From: Actinomycetota bacterium
GTDB lineage: Bacteria; Actinomycetota; Acidimicrobiia; IMCC26256; PALSA-610
DNA length: 60,732 nt
Reading direction: 5' to 3'
NCBI GenBank assembly: GCA_005773635.1
Contig: SXHN01000066.1
Coordinates: 1-60,732, forward strand
Position numbers and translations under genes: made by a program. Positions 15,572 through 26,028 of the stretch are shown in pieces (the stretch's first letter is position 1; each line of letters starts with the position of its first letter). The notes below the pieces were generated by a model. It made no database searches, was not told where the DNA came from, and worked only from the letters and a program-made list of their open reading frames with translations.

Positions 15572-17044
15572 TCAGCGCATCGGCGCAGCCGTCGGTTCGA
15601 TAGCCACAGGGAGCTGAGTCGACCCCTCAAGAAATCGATCGACGTGATGAGCCGCTGATCTGCCTTCGGCAATCGCCCAAACGATCAAACTCTGACCGCG
15701 CCCCATATCACCCGCCGCGAACACCTTTGCCACGCTGGTAGCAAAGGTCGAGTCGCGCTTCACATTGCCGCGTTCATCCAATTCGACGTTGAGCTGGTCG
15801 AGCATTCCATTGCGCTGCGGCCCAACGAAACCCATGGCCAAAAACACAGCTTCGCACGGCAGATCGAAATCAGACCCTTCGATCTTTTCGAACGTCATGC
15901 GGCCATCGGTAAATTTCTGTTCCACTTGATGCGCGCGCAACCCAACAAGATTCCCTTGGTCGTCGCCTAAGAAACATTCGGTATTGACGGCGTACACACG
16001 CTCTCCACCTTCCTCGTGCGCGCTCGTCACCTTGTACGTCATCGGAAACGTCGGCCAGGGCATCGACTCATTACGAACCTCCGGCGGGCGAGGCATGATC
16101 TCAAACTGATGCACACTCGCCGCTCCTTGGCGATGCGACGTCCCGAGACAATCCGCTCCAGTATCGCCACCGCCGATAATTACAACGCGCTTGCCCTGAA
16201 CGTCGACCGGCGCCTTGTCGTAGTCACCGAGCTGCACTCGGTTCGCGCCCGGGAGAAATTCCATGGCCTGGTAGACGCCCGTGAATTCGCGTCCAGGAAT
16301 CGGGAGATCTCGCCACGCGGTCGCGCCACCCGCGAGAACGACAGCATCGTGTCCGAGCACCTCGTCGAGAGCAACCGAGTCGCGGCCATCGCCGCCGACT
16401 TCCGCGTTCACTCGAAACTGAGTTCCCTCGGCTTCCATCTGTGCGATCCGCCGATCAACATGGCGCTTTTCCATCTTGAATTCCGGTATTCCATACCGCA
16501 GCAGACCACCAATTCGATCAGCTCGTTCATAGACCGTGACCGAATGCCCAGCGCGGGTGAGTTGCTGCGCTGCGGCAAGCCCCGCCGGACCGCTGCCGAC
16601 AACGGCTACTCGTTTGCCTGACTTCTTCGACGCAACGATCGGCGTTACCCAGCCTTCTTCGAATGCCCGATCGATGATCTCAACTTCAATTTGTTTGATA
16701 CTCACCGGAGGTTCGTGGATCCCCAACACACATGAACCCTCACACGGCGCGGGGCACAGGCGTCCTGTGAACTCGGGAAAATTGTTTGTTGCATGCAAAC
16801 GCTCAGCCGCGGCTTGCCAACGCCCGCGATACACCAGGTCGTTCCACTCGGGAATCAGGTTTCCGAGCGGACAGCCCGTGTGGCAAAACGGGATCCCGCA
16901 ATCCATGCAACGCGCGCCCTGTGTGCGGATCTTGTCTTCGGGAAAGTCTTCATAGACCTCGTTCCAATCCAACAGACGCACCGGGACGGGGCGTCGAGTG
17001 GGAGTCTCACGATCAAACTTCATGAACCCTGCGGTTTCACCCAT
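15572..17044 (-). CDS. gltD: Glutamate synthase (NADPH) small subunit
   Basis: A 490-residue subunit that passes electrons from NADPH through FAD and two 4Fe-4S clusters to the large subunit. Cluster cysteines C46, C49, C54, C58 (RCMDCGIPFCHTGCPLGN) and C97, C101, C105 (LCPAPCEGSCVLG) are intact; the FAD motif VAVVGSGPAGLAAAQQL and the NADPH motif VVIIGGGDTGADCLG follow, then FAAGDMGRGQSLIVWAIAEG at the end. ATG at 17044 has AGGAC upstream. It lies eight bases after gltB and the two form an ammonium-assimilation operon (GOGAT half of GS-GOGAT). Confidence 0.96.
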   Translation of the reverse strand: MGETAGFMKFDRETPTRRPVPVRLLDWNEVYEDFPEDKIRTQGARCMDCGIPFCHTGCPLGNLIPEWNDLVYRGRWQAAAERLHATNNFPEFTGRLCPAPCEGSCVLGIHEPPVSIKQIEVEIIDRAFEEGWVTPIVASKKSGKRVAVVGSGPAGLAAAQQLTRAGHSVTVYERADRIGGLLRYGIPEFKMEKRHVDRRIAQMEAEGTQFRVNAEVGGDGRDSVALDEVLGHDAVVLAGGATAWRDLPIPGREFTGVYQAMEFLPGANRVQLGDYDKAPVDVQGKRVVIIGGGDTGADCLGTSHRQGAASVHQFEIMPRPPEVRNESMPWPTFPMTYKVTSAHEEGGERVYAVNTECFLGDDQGNLVGLRAHQVEQKFTDGRMTFEKIEGSDFDLPCEAVFLAMGFVGPQRNGMLDQLNVELDERGNVKRDSTFATSVAKVFAAGDMGRGQSLIVWAIAEGRSAAHHVDRFLEGSTQLPVAIEPTAAPMR

Positions 17045-17052
17045 GATTTGTC

Positions 17053-20000
17053 CTATGCCCTTGCTGCGGCCATCACGGCCTCATCGACGTCGACACCACG
17101 CTCTTGCGCACTGCGAATTGCTGCCAACACCCGTTTGTAGTCCTTCGGGAATACCTTCTGAAAATGTGCTGATTCCGCACGCCAATCGGCGAGTATCCGT
17201 GATGCAACTGCGGATTCGGTTTCGTGAGCATGAGCCTCCAAGATCGTCCGTAGCCACTCGAAATCGTCGTCGTCGGGCGCATCAAGGTCGATCATTTCGC
17301 GATTCACCCTGTCCCACAATGTCCGGTCGGGGTCGTACACAAACGCGAAGCCACCACTCATACCTGCGGCAAAATTGCGCCCGGTAGGCCCAAGAATGAC
17401 AGCGCGCCCACCGGTCATGTATTCGCACCCGTGATCGCCGACGCCCTCGACAACCGCGATCGCTCCGGAGTTTCGAACGCAGAAGCGTTCACCCATTTTG
17501 CCACGCACGAAGAGTTCGCCTGCGGTCGCGCCGTACAACGCAACGTTGCCCGCGATCACCTGTTCCTCGGCAGCGAACGGCGAATTCCTGGGAGGGAAAA
17601 TCGCGATCCGGCCGCCACTCAGACCTTTGCCGACATAGTCGTTCGCGTCACCTTCGAGACGCAGCGTGATCCCGCGGGGTACGAATGCTCCGAAGCTTTG
17701 TCCCGCGCTTCCTGCAAGGTTCACGGTAATTGTGTCGTCGGGGAGGCCGTCTCCGCCATGACGTCGAGTCAATTCAGAGCCCAACATCGTGCCGACTGTG
17801 CGGTTGACGTTACGAATCCGGCTGTGAATCACGACCGGTTCTCCCCGGTCCAGCGCCGGCGCGGCTTGGCGGATGAGGTCGGCGTCAAGCGCGCTTTCGA
17901 GGCAGTGATCTTGGCCCCGCGAGTTTGTGAAAGTTGATCCGTAGGGGTTTTGAGGTGCCGCAAGAATCGCGGAAAGGTCGAGACCCTGTGCCTTCCAGTG
18001 GTCCACCGCCGGACGCATGTCGAGGCACTCCACGTGACCGACCGCGTCTTCGATCGTTCGAAATCCGAGTTGTGCGAGATATTCCCGTACTTCTTGTGCG
18101 ATGAACTCCATGAAGTTCACAACGAACTCAGGCCTGCCACTGAATTTCTTGCGCAGTTCCGGATTTTGAGTCGCAACACCTACTGGGCAGGTATCGAGAT
18201 GACACACCCTCATCATGATGCAACCACTCACCACCAACGGCGCGGTAGCGAAACCAAATTCCTCAGCACCAAGCAAAGCCGCAACGATTACGTCTCGGCC
18301 GGTCTTCAATTGTCCGTCGCACTGCACGACAATTCGGTCGCGAAGCCCATTCATCATCAGCGTCTGCTGGGTTTCGGCGAGACCGAGCTCCCACGGCGCG
18401 CCCGCATGCTTGATGGACGTCAATCGCGCGGCGCCCGTCCCGCCGTCGTGGCCGGAAATAAGCAACACGTCGGCGTGCGCCTTACTGACGCCAGCCGCCA
18501 CCGTGCCGACACCAACCTCGGCAACCAGTTTCACGTGCACGCGCGCACGTGGATTGGAATTCTTGAGGTCGTGAATCAGCTGTTTGAGATCTTCGATCGA
18601 ATAGATGTCATGGTGAGGCGGTGGCGAAATGAGCCCGACGCCCGGTGTCGAGTGACGAGTTTTGGCGATCCACGGCCACACTTTGTGCGCAGGAAGTTCG
18701 CCACCTTCGCCCGGCTTCGCGCCTTGCGCCATCTTGATCTGAAGGTCATCCGCGTTGACGAGATATTCGCTCGTAACCCCGAAGCGGCCGCTAGCAACTT
18801 GTTTGATCGCACTTCTTCGAGAATCGCCGTTGGCATCAGGGGTCCAGCGTTCGCTGTCTTCGCCACCTTCGCCGGTGTTGCTGCGACCACCGATTCGGTT
18901 CATCGCAATCGCCAAGGTTTCGTGTGCCTCTTGGCTAATCGATCCGTAGCTCATCGCTCCCGTCGAGAATCGCTTCACGATCTCGCTCACCGGCTCGACT
19001 TCATCAATCGCAATTGGTTGACGATCACTGCGAAATTCAAACAAGCCCCGCAACGTCGCAATCCGCGTACTCTGATCGTCAACGAGGCGCGAATATTGCT
19101 TGAATACTTCGTATCGACCCGTGCGCGTACTGTGTTGCAGCTTGAACACGGTGTCGGGGTTGAACAGGTGGTATTCCCCCTCGCGCCGCCATTGATAGTC
19201 GCCACCGACCTGAAGTTCACGATGCGCGAGCTCTTCAGGCCGGTCAGGAAAAGCGAACGCGTGTCGAGACGAAACCTCTTGCGCGATGACATCAAGATCG
19301 ACACCCTGAATACGTGACGCCGTCCCGGTGAAATATTCGTCGACCACACCTTTTTGCAAGCCCACGGCTTCGAAAATCTGTGCACCGGTATAGCTAGCAA
19401 CTGTCGAAATACCCATCTTCGACATCACCTTGAGTATGGCTTTCCCAGTTGCCTTGATGTAATTCTTGACTGCTTTGCGTTCGTTCGTATCCGAGATCAC
19501 ACCCTCACGAATGAGATCACGGATCGTGTCGAACGCAAGGTACGGGTTTATCGCTCCGGCGCCGTAACCCACCAACAAACAGAAGTGGTGTGGCTCAACG
19601 GCTTCGCCCGTCTCCACCACCAAGCCAACTTGCGTACGCGTCTTTTCCCGCAACAGGTGGTGGTGCACCGCCGCAGTGATCAACAAGGCAGGGATCGGCG
19701 CAAGATCCGCGGTGCCGTATCGGTCCGAAAGAATCACGATGTTCGCGCCGGCGCGTATCGCGGCGCTCACTTCCGTGCGTACACGGTCGATCGCATCGCG
19801 CAACCCGGCACCGCCTTCGCGTACCGAATACAGGCATCGGATCGTGACCGGAGCAAACCCGAGATGAGGAGCGTCTTTGTCGATATATCGAAGCTTGGCA
19901 AGCTCGTCGTTGTCGATAATTGGATACGGCACGACGATCTGATGACACGATGCCGCGACGGGATCAAGCAGATTCTGTTCAGGACCAATCGTCGAACCCA

Positions 20001-21612
20001 GCGACGTCACCAAGGCCTCGAAGTTGGCGTCGAGCGGTGGGTTAGTCACCTGCGCGAACAGCTGTTTGAAATATTCGTAGAGCTTTCGTGGTCGATTCGA
20101 CAACGCCGCGAGCGGCGTGTCGGTTCCCATTGAACCCAGTGACTCAACGCCATTTTTCGCCATCGGCGCCACAATCAAACGCAGATCTTCTTGGGTATAT
20201 CCGAACAATCGTTGCTCATGAACGGCAGTGCCGTGCACCGGCACGAGCGCATATTGGCTTGGCAGATCATCGAGATGAACAAGACCTGCTTCGAGCCATT
20301 CCTGGTATGGAGCCTCTGCGGCCAACGCATCTTTGATTTCGTCGTCTGGGATCATGCGACCTTGTTCGGTGTCGACCAAGAACACCTTGCCGGGCTCGAG
20401 CCGCCCCTTCTTCACAATCTTCTCGGGAGCGATATCGAGAACTCCAACTTCACTCGCCATGATCACAAGATCGTCATCAGTGACCCAATATCGGCTCGGC
20501 CGCAACCCGTTGCGGTCGAGTACGGCACCGATGACTGTGCCATCAGTAAACGCGATCGATGCTGGGCCATCCCACGGCTCCATCAAAGCCGAGTGATACT
20601 GGTAGAACGCTTTACGTTGAGGGCTGATCGTTGTGCTGTTCTCCCACGCCTCGGGAATCATCATCATCACCGCGTGATGCAGTGGGCGGCCCGCGAGGTT
20701 GAGAAGTTCAAGCGCCTCGTCAAACCGGGCGGTGTCGCTTGCACCAGGCGTGCAAATCGGAAACACTCGTTCCAAATCTCCAGGGAGCACAGTGCTCACC
20801 ATGTTGCCTTCACGTGCCTGCATCCAGTTTTGATTGCCTTGCACGGTATTGATTTCGCCATTGTGCGCGACCACGCGATACGGGTGAGCCAACGGCCAAC
20901 TCGGAAACGTGTTAGTCGAGAACCGCGAGTGCAACAATACGATCGCAGATTCGAGTCGCTCGTCATGCAAATCGACGAAGAACTCACGTACCTGCGGGCT
21001 CGTCAACATGCCTTTGTACACCATCGTGCGCGCGGACAAGCTGGGAAAGTACACACCCACTTCGTGCTCGATGCGTTTACGAGCACACCACACGTGCCGT
21101 TCAAGCTCGATGCCGGTCAACCCAGTTTTCGAAATGAACACCTGGCGAAATGCTGGCATGGCATCCGCCGCAGTTTTCCCCGGTACCGTCGCATCAACGG
21201 GTACGTCGCGCCACCCGAGTACATCGAAACCTTCGTCACGAAAAATCTTGTTGATTCCGTCGATCGAAGCGCTACACGCGTTCGCGTCGATAGGCACGAA
21301 CGCCATGCCGGTTGCATACGCGCCGACTGCCGGAAGATCGAAATCGACCACGGCTCTTAAGAACTTGTCGGGGACTTGTATCAATACGCCGGCGCCGTCG
21401 CCGGTATCAACTTCGGCACCGGCCGCGCCTCGATGGTCGAGGTTGCATAGACTCTGAAACGCTTGTTCCACGAGCTTGCGGCTTTTTCTGCCTTGCATAT
21501 CAACGACGAAACCGACTCCGCAAGCGTCGTGTTCAAAGCGCGGGTCGTAGAGGCCGTGGGCTTCGGGAAGGTCGCGCAGATAGGCAGGCCGAGAAGGGGT
21601 GTTTTTCGCCAT
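17053..21612 (-). CDS. gltB: Glutamate synthase (NADPH) large subunit
   Basis: A 1519-residue enzyme that transfers the amide nitrogen of glutamine to 2-oxoglutarate. The N-terminal Ntn amidotransferase begins at C31 after a short propeptide ([10 protein letters not shown]). The central and FMN domains follow, with the 3Fe-4S cluster region [19 protein letters not shown], then the C-terminal beta-helix domain rich in glycine ([35 protein letters not shown]). Normal full length. AAGGA precedes the ATG at 21612. A large antisense reading frame (17950-19317) is a shadow of this gene. Confidence 0.97.
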   Translation of the reverse strand: MAKNTPSRPAYLRDLPEAHGLYDPRFEHDACGVGFVVDMQGRKSRKLVEQAFQSLCNLDHRGAAGAEVDTGDGAGVLIQVPDKFLRAVVDFDLPAVGAYATGMAFVPIDANACSASIDGINKIFRDEGFDVLGWRDVPVDATVPGKTAADAMPAFRQVFISKTGLTGIELERHVWCARKRIEHEVGVYFPSLSARTMVYKGMLTSPQVREFFVDLHDERLESAIVLLHSRFSTNTFPSWPLAHPYRVVAHNGEINTVQGNQNWMQAREGNMVSTVLPGDLERVFPICTPGASDTARFDEALELLNLAGRPLHHAVMMMIPEAWENSTTISPQRKAFYQYHSALMEPWDGPASIAFTDGTVIGAVLDRNGLRPSRYWVTDDDLVIMASEVGVLDIAPEKIVKKGRLEPGKVFLVDTEQGRMIPDDEIKDALAAEAPYQEWLEAGLVHLDDLPSQYALVPVHGTAVHEQRLFGYTQEDLRLIVAPMAKNGVESLGSMGTDTPLAALSNRPRKLYEYFKQLFAQVTNPPLDANFEALVTSLGSTIGPEQNLLDPVAASCHQIVVPYPIIDNDELAKLRYIDKDAPHLGFAPVTIRCLYSVREGGAGLRDAIDRVRTEVSAAIRAGANIVILSDRYGTADLAPIPALLITAAVHHHLLREKTRTQVGLVVETGEAVEPHHFCLLVGYGAGAINPYLAFDTIRDLIREGVISDTNERKAVKNYIKATGKAILKVMSKMGISTVASYTGAQIFEAVGLQKGVVDEYFTGTASRIQGVDLDVIAQEVSSRHAFAFPDRPEELAHRELQVGGDYQWRREGEYHLFNPDTVFKLQHSTRTGRYEVFKQYSRLVDDQSTRIATLRGLFEFRSDRQPIAIDEVEPVSEIVKRFSTGAMSYGSISQEAHETLAIAMNRIGGRSNTGEGGEDSERWTPDANGDSRRSAIKQVASGRFGVTSEYLVNADDLQIKMAQGAKPGEGGELPAHKVWPWIAKTRHSTPGVGLISPPPHHDIYSIEDLKQLIHDLKNSNPRARVHVKLVAEVGVGTVAAGVSKAHADVLLISGHDGGTGAARLTSIKHAGAPWELGLAETQQTLMMNGLRDRIVVQCDGQLKTGRDVIVAALLGAEEFGFATAPLVVSGCIMMRVCHLDTCPVGVATQNPELRKKFSGRPEFVVNFMEFIAQEVREYLAQLGFRTIEDAVGHVECLDMRPAVDHWKAQGLDLSAILAAPQNPYGSTFTNSRGQDHCLESALDADLIRQAAPALDRGEPVVIHSRIRNVNRTVGTMLGSELTRRHGGDGLPDDTITVNLAGSAGQSFGAFVPRGITLRLEGDANDYVGKGLSGGRIAIFPPRNSPFAAEEQVIAGNVALYGATAGELFVRGKMGERFCVRNSGAIAVVEGVGDHGCEYMTGGRAVILGPTGRNFAAGMSGGFAFVYDPDRTLWDRVNREMIDLDAPDDDDFEWLRTILEAHAHETESAVASRILADWRAESAHFQKVFPKDYKRVLAAIRSAQERGVDVDEAVMAAARA

Positions 21613-21792
21613 GGCGACAATGTCCTTTGAATGCTCGTACGGGTTCGGCTACTGGTGTTGCGTAAGTCGGACCCGCAGGCAGGACATCGTTGGCCAGCCG
21701 TGCGGTGAAGGAGCCATATTACATGACACGCACGTCGATTTCCGCTTCGATTGCTCCGAAGCCAAGTGGTTCCCGAAGCGGTAGAGCGGGAT

Positions 21793-22581
21793 TTACCAGG
21801 TCAAACCAATCGTCGCTCGCATCGTCGACTCGAAATCCGCGTCATCAAGCTGTTTGCGAACTCCGAGAATCAGCTCCGCGTCGGCGCCGACCCGTACCCG
21901 CAATGGCGTATCAGGGTTTTCGATCGCGTCCGCAATTGCATTGCCGACAAGTTCGGGGCCAGGGCGACCACCAGGACCAACCATTTTGGAATCAATTCCG
22001 TCCCACTGTTCACGGAGCGCGTCGTAGGCGCTTGGGCCAGGCTCTTGGTAGGACTGCTTCATTCCCGGAGCGATATACCCAGGCTCAACAATGACCACTC
22101 GAATGCCGAAATGGCCCAGTTCGTAATGCAGCGTTTCGCTGAGTGCCTCCAACGCGTACTTCGTGGCTGAGTAGGCGCCTCCGAGAGGAGATGCGACTTG
22201 TCCTTGCACTGAACTGACGTTGACGATTACACCGCTGCCACGGGTGCGCCATTGTTCGGCTACCTGCTGCACCACTGCAACGGCACCGATCGTATTCGTC
22301 TCGAACATCGCGCGAAGTCGATCCAACGAAAACGATTCCATCGGCCCGCTGCCGTCTAGTGCAGCGTTATTGACAATCGCATCGATTTCGCCGGCATTAC
22401 TGAGCGCGGCCGCAATCGACTTCGCATCGGTGACGTCAAGGGCAAGGCGCTGCGCGACTGCAAGATCATCGAGCATCGATACGTCGCGCGCGGTAGCGAT
22501 CACATGATGACCTCGCGAAGCCAGCACTTCCGCCGTACTTCGTCCGATTGCACGCGCCGACCCAGTCACAAGAATTCGCAT
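21793..22581 (-). CDS. Short-chain dehydrogenase/reductase
   Basis: A 262-residue classical SDR. The Rossmann motif is VTGSARAIGR near the N-terminus, NNAAL follows strand 4, and the catalytic Ser, Tyr and Lys are in VNVSS and YSATKYALEAL. The segment VEPGYIAPGM fits the substrate loop. Its start is 22 bases after the RmlC-like gene, so it ends the sigma factor-LCP-RmlC-like operon, which hints at sugar or envelope chemistry, but SDR specificity cannot be read from sequence. A 180-base gap separates it from gltB. Confidence 0.88.
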   Translation of the reverse strand: MRILVTGSARAIGRSTAEVLASRGHHVIATARDVSMLDDLAVAQRLALDVTDAKSIAAALSNAGEIDAIVNNAALDGSGPMESFSLDRLRAMFETNTIGAVAVVQQVAEQWRTRGSGVIVNVSSVQGQVASPLGGAYSATKYALEALSETLHYELGHFGIRVVIVEPGYIAPGMKQSYQEPGPSAYDALREQWDGIDSKMVGPGGRPGPELVGNAIADAIENPDTPLRVRVGADAELILGVRKQLDDADFESTMRATIGLTW

Positions 22582-22603
22582 TCGGCAACCTTACCGGCGC
22601 CCC

Positions 22604-23170
22604 TCAATGCGAGCCGAGGACCTCGCTCAGCGGAGGCGCACCAGAGTCCTTCTGCGACACTTGGGCGAAGTTCGTCGTGTCGACAGCAACAGGCCAATCA
22701 ATGCCGAGCGCAGGGTCGAGCGGATTGATAGCCGAACCAGCCATCCCCGGCATCCACTCTTGGTCAAAGGCGTAGAGATATTGCGTCGGGGCAGCGCTCA
22801 CCGATTGAAATCCGTTGCACACCCCCTTGGGCACCAACACCTGCGTACCGATTGTGAGGTGTTGGGTAACGACATTGCCACGAGTGGGTGATCCATCACG
22901 CACATCGACCCAAGCGCCAAACGCCTCGCCCGAGACAATGCCGATGAGTTTGTACATCTCTTCGCCGTGCAGCCCGCGAATGACACCGTGATTGCTCTCG
23001 GTCACATTCATCTGCAACCACTTGCCAAGCGACGGCAGCCCCGCTTCGAGAAACGAACTCTCCCGATAAAACTCGCGTACTAAGCCACGGTCATCACGGA
23101 TCTCTTTGACCTGCATCAGCATCAGGCCATCGATCGCAGTGGTTTGTACAGAAAAGGGAGTCACAGACAT
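22604..23170 (-). CDS. RmlC-like cupin, dTDP-4-dehydrorhamnose 3,5-epimerase family
   Basis: A 188-residue cupin. The frame extends to 23380, but I start at ATG 23170 (MSVTPFSVQTTAI), where homology begins and overlap with the upstream gene is avoided. Family features are DDRGLVREFYRESSF, GVIRGLHGEEMYKLI with the catalytic-type His, WVDVRDGSPTRG and the C-terminal INPLDPALGIDWP. The usual catalytic tyrosine region reads DQEWMPG, with Trp where RmlC has Tyr, and the loop after the His is short. Such variants occur in actinobacteria as far as I recall. The exact reaction is therefore open. It sits between LCP and SDR genes. Confidence 0.8.
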   Translation of the reverse strand: MSVTPFSVQTTAIDGLMLMQVKEIRDDRGLVREFYRESSFLEAGLPSLGKWLQMNVTESNHGVIRGLHGEEMYKLIGIVSGEAFGAWVDVRDGSPTRGNVVTQHLTIGTQVLVPKGVCNGFQSVSAAPTQYLYAFDQEWMPGMAGSAINPLDPALGIDWPVAVDTTNFAQVSQKDSGAPPLSEVLGSH

Positions 23171-23213
23171 ATCGACCACGTTAGGACTCAGCTCAATCGG
23201 TGGGGCGCATCGG

Positions 23214-24404
23214 TCAGCAGGTGGAGAGCAGCCGCGCCCCAGAAGCGGGAGGAGCACTCCTCGGCCCTTGCGTTCCACTGGTACGCACGTCCGGCTGCGA
23301 ATTTTCCGCTCGAAACCTTGCAAGCTGTGTGATGCCCTCAGCCGTTGGAACCAGCATGGCGTTTGCCACGGCTTGTACATTGAGGATCTCTAAGGCGATT
23401 CGCGGTCCACGAATTTTCTCAAAAAACTGCGCAAGGTGTTCGCCGCGCAAACTGGCGTCAACCGTGACATGCGAAAGCACCTCGCGCAACACACCAGCAG
23501 GATCGAGACCAACGTTGTCTCGCGCCGCGCGCCCGATCTGCGCCAACACCAGAGTTTGGCGTTGCATCCGCCCTAGGTCTCCGGTTGGATCGACGCGCCA
23601 CTCACCTTGGTCGAACGATTCCAAATGTCGAGCGCGTGCCAAGCTCAGCGCCTCGGACCCGCCTAACACCTGGCACCCAACGCTTTGCGTAAGGCCGGAG
23701 TAGCGATCACGCACCTCAAAGTTGAAACGAATTCGTATGCCACCAAGATCATCGACGAGTGCGATGAACTGATCAAATCCGATATCAATGACGTGATCCA
23801 CCTCAACATCAAAGTTGGCACGAATGGTCTCAACGAGCAATGGTGGTCCGCCCAAGGAATATGCCGAATTGATCTTGCTGATGCCATGGCCAGGAACGTC
23901 GACCTGTAAATCGCGTGGGAGCCACAAGACATCGACGCCCAAATCGTCGCTCGGATCGAATCGCGCCAAGACGATTGTGTCGGATCTGCCTCGCTCCGGC
24001 GACGGGTTCGTGGCTTGTGGAATCGCTTTTCGTGAATCGCTTCCGATCAGAAGGAAGGTGAGTGGCCCGGAAAGATTCCCACGGGCAGTCGAGTTCGAGA
24101 TGTTGATCGTGTTCGTTGGTTTCACATCTTCGATTCGGCGTTGTTGAATTGCGAAGATGCCTGCCACCAATGCCGCAGTCGTCGCCAACGCGATCGTCGA
24201 ACGCGCCGCCAAGGATCGGGCGCGAGTGCGGTGAGGTTGAAACATCTCCACCGCGGGCGAGCCGTCAGTCCACGGTGATTGCGCGCGGGCCTTTGCCGAT
24301 GCTGATGCAGATGCAGTGCTTTCTCGAACGAAGCGCACCGCGGCAAGATCGGGATCGGCTCGATCAGGAGCCTGAGCTTCAGGATCTTCATCGCTTTGGT
24401 TCAT
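23214..24404 (-). CDS. LytR-CpsA-Psr (LCP) family envelope protein
   Basis: A 396-residue protein with an N-terminal cytoplasmic region, one membrane helix (STIALATTAALVAGIFAI) and an extracellular LCP domain. LCP enzymes transfer polymers such as wall polysaccharide from lipid carriers to peptidoglycan. Diagnostic parts are TFLLIGSDSR, RSDTIVLARFDP, VLWLPRDLQVDVPG, KINSAYSLGGPPLLVETI, VDDLGGI and SLARARHLE. ATG 24404 is chosen because GGAGG lies 8 bases upstream and it overlaps the sigma factor stop as ATGA. Coupling to a sigma factor suggests co-regulated envelope assembly. Confidence 0.92.
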   Translation of the reverse strand: MNQSDEDPEAQAPDRADPDLAAVRFVRESTASASASAKARAQSPWTDGSPAVEMFQPHRTRARSLAARSTIALATTAALVAGIFAIQQRRIEDVKPTNTINISNSTARGNLSGPLTFLLIGSDSRKAIPQATNPSPERGRSDTIVLARFDPSDDLGVDVLWLPRDLQVDVPGHGISKINSAYSLGGPPLLVETIRANFDVEVDHVIDIGFDQFIALVDDLGGIRIRFNFEVRDRYSGLTQSVGCQVLGGSEALSLARARHLESFDQGEWRVDPTGDLGRMQRQTLVLAQIGRAARDNVGLDPAGVLREVLSHVTVDASLRGEHLAQFFEKIRGPRIALEILNVQAVANAMLVPTAEGITQLARFRAENSQPDVRTSGTQGPRSAPPASGARLLSTC

Positions 24405-24964
24405 CGCAAGTCCTCCAAGGTCACGCGCAATTTTGTTCGCGCCCGATTGATGCGCGATCGCACCGTCCCAATCGGAACGTCGAGCGCGACCGCGATCTCG
24501 TCGTAGGTCAAATCTGCCCACACGAGCAGCAACAACACTTCCCGCTCCTCAAGGGAGATTTCAGCTAGCGCAGTTGCAACGGCCACCTCATCGAGTCGAG
24601 GCGCGGCATTGACGTCAAGGGGATCATGACCGTGTTTCGCGAATGCTTTCCATTGCGCCGCGTCCTGGCGAGCCCGGCGCCGCAACAAGTTTGCGGTGAT
24701 CCCGAATAGCCATGGACGCGCGTCGGCCCTCTCAACTGCAAAACGAGTGCGGCCCGCATACGCCTGAGCGAACACCTCCGCAGCAACGTCATCGGCGACA
24801 TCGGCTCCAAAGCGACGAGCAACATAACGGTGAATGGCATCAAAGTGGCGATCGAACACTCCCCCGAAGGCGGCTGGCGTATCAACCGACATACGGATCG
24901 TTTCCCCGTCATGGGGCACCAGCGATGAATCTCGAATAGGAGTCTCGATACCTGACATCATCAT
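24401..24964 (-). CDS. ECF-type RNA polymerase sigma factor
   Basis: A 187-residue sigma-70 family factor of extracytoplasmic-function type. Region 2 is visible as FDRHFDAIHRYVARRFG, ADDVAAEVFAQAYAGR and ARPWLFGITANLLRRRARQD; region 4 as LEEREVLLLLVWADLTYDEI and VPIGTVRSRINRARTKLR. Three ATG codons in a row allow starts at 24964, 24961 or 24958. No zinc anti-sigma gene follows; the next gene is the LCP protein, overlapped as ATGA, whose cytoplasmic N-terminus could in principle serve as a partner, but that is speculation. The upstream region holds a tandem inverted-repeat element. Confidence 0.92.
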   Translation of the reverse strand: MMMSGIETPIRDSSLVPHDGETIRMSVDTPAAFGGVFDRHFDAIHRYVARRFGADVADDVAAEVFAQAYAGRTRFAVERADARPWLFGITANLLRRRARQDAAQWKAFAKHGHDPLDVNAAPRLDEVAVATALAEISLEEREVLLLLVWADLTYDEIAVALDVPIGTVRSRINRARTKLRVTLEDLR

Positions 24965-25002
24965 CTACTTGCCACGACACCGGCAACAAGTTCGCGTGCA
25001 CG

Positions 25003-25123
25003 TGCCGCGGTCACACAAAAGCCGCGCAAACCGCCAGATCGTGGGACCACGTCAAGTCTCGGCGCCGGACGTACCTGCCGCGGTCACACAAAAGCCGCGC
25101 AAACCGCCAGATTGTGTGACCGC
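25003..25123. repeat. Tandem inverted-repeat element between ECF sigma and ParA-like genes
   Basis: Two 46-base direct copies (25003-25048 and 25076-25121, two mismatches, 73-base period). The second copy with its flank forms a perfect inverted repeat, GCGGTCACACAA (25080-25091), 20-base loop, TTGTGTGACCGC (25112-25123). The first copy has a weakened stem. It lies downstream of the ParA-like gene and upstream of the sigma gene. Confidence 0.9.
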
Positions 25124-25131
25124 CAATGGGT

Positions 25132-25905
25132 TTACGAGGCGCATTCTCGGGTGTCGGCGGTCGGCTTTGACACTCGGGGAACGGCCCGCGTTGCGAGCCG
25201 AATATCGATTTCCGCCCACATCGACTCGTACGCGGCCGCCGCAGTGCAATTCGGAGCGAAACGCGCGACCGGGGCGAGCACCACACCCATGCGTTCCACA
25301 TCGGCTGAATACGGAACTGGCGCCGACAATGTCTCGGGGCGCGCGAGTTGCACCCGCTCAATGAGGTCGCGGTGCAGCTTTCGGCGCCGGTCGACCATCG
25401 AAAAAAACGGTAATACGTACGGGTATCCGCAATTGAGCGATTCGATGCGATCGTGCAGCGATTCCAACGTGCGCACTGACAACGGCGAGGGAATCAGCGG
25501 CACCAGCAGCGCCTGCGACATCGCGATCACGCCATCGGAAAGTTCCGAGAGGCCGGGCGGACAATCAAGAATAATTTCGTCGTACCAGTCACCGATAGCG
25601 TCGATGGTGGTTCGTAACCAAAAGGGGTCGGGCAACGAGGCATCGAGGCCATCACCTGCCACCATCCACCCGGCCGGCGCCGGAAGAACGTCGAGCAACG
25701 GAATTTCAGTTGGGTGCGCTTGGCCGTCTGCGGGGCTCTCATTCTCCGCGCCGCGGACCCGCAACAGATAACTCGCCGCGCCCTGGGGGTCGAGGTCGAC
25801 AATCAACGTCCGACATCCAGATACAGCGCTCAGGTACGCGAGATTCACAGCAGTCGTCGTTTTTCCGACGCCGCCCTTCACCGCTGCAACTGCAAGAACC
25901 CTCAT
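25132..25905 (-). CDS. ParA/MinD-family ATPase
   Basis: A 257-residue ATPase of the ParA (MipZ/Soj) type. The deviant Walker A VKGGVGKTTTAVNLA is at about 9-23, with the signature lysine of this class, Walker A-prime LIVDLDPQGAASYLL follows and Walker B is IILDCPPGLSEL. These proteins position DNA or complexes on the nucleoid or membrane. There is no parB or parS-like site beside it, so it is probably an orphan ParA rather than the chromosomal partition pair. It is divergent from the ABC exporter genes and followed by the 25003-25123 repeat element. Confidence 0.88.
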   Translation of the reverse strand: MRVLAVAAVKGGVGKTTTAVNLAYLSAVSGCRTLIVDLDPQGAASYLLRVRGAENESPADGQAHPTEIPLLDVLPAPAGWMVAGDGLDASLPDPFWLRTTIDAIGDWYDEIILDCPPGLSELSDGVIAMSQALLVPLIPSPLSVRTLESLHDRIESLNCGYPYVLPFFSMVDRRRKLHRDLIERVQLARPETLSAPVPYSADVERMGVVLAPVARFAPNCTAAAAYESMWAEIDIRLATRAVPRVSKPTADTRECAS

Positions 25906-26028
25906 ACCGTGATGCGTTTCATTATCCGAACCGAAAGTACCCGTGTGCCGCCCGTCGACTCACAACTACCCGACATTACGAGACATCGACACGTTCGACC
26001 GCACGCACAAGCGCATTATCGTGCAGCC

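Noticed and set aside
17950-19317. 455-codon forward frame
   Set aside because: Lies wholly inside gltB on the other strand; composition is typical of a high-GC shadow and no domain is recognisable.
20191-21360. 389-codon forward frame
   Set aside because: Also a shadow of gltB.
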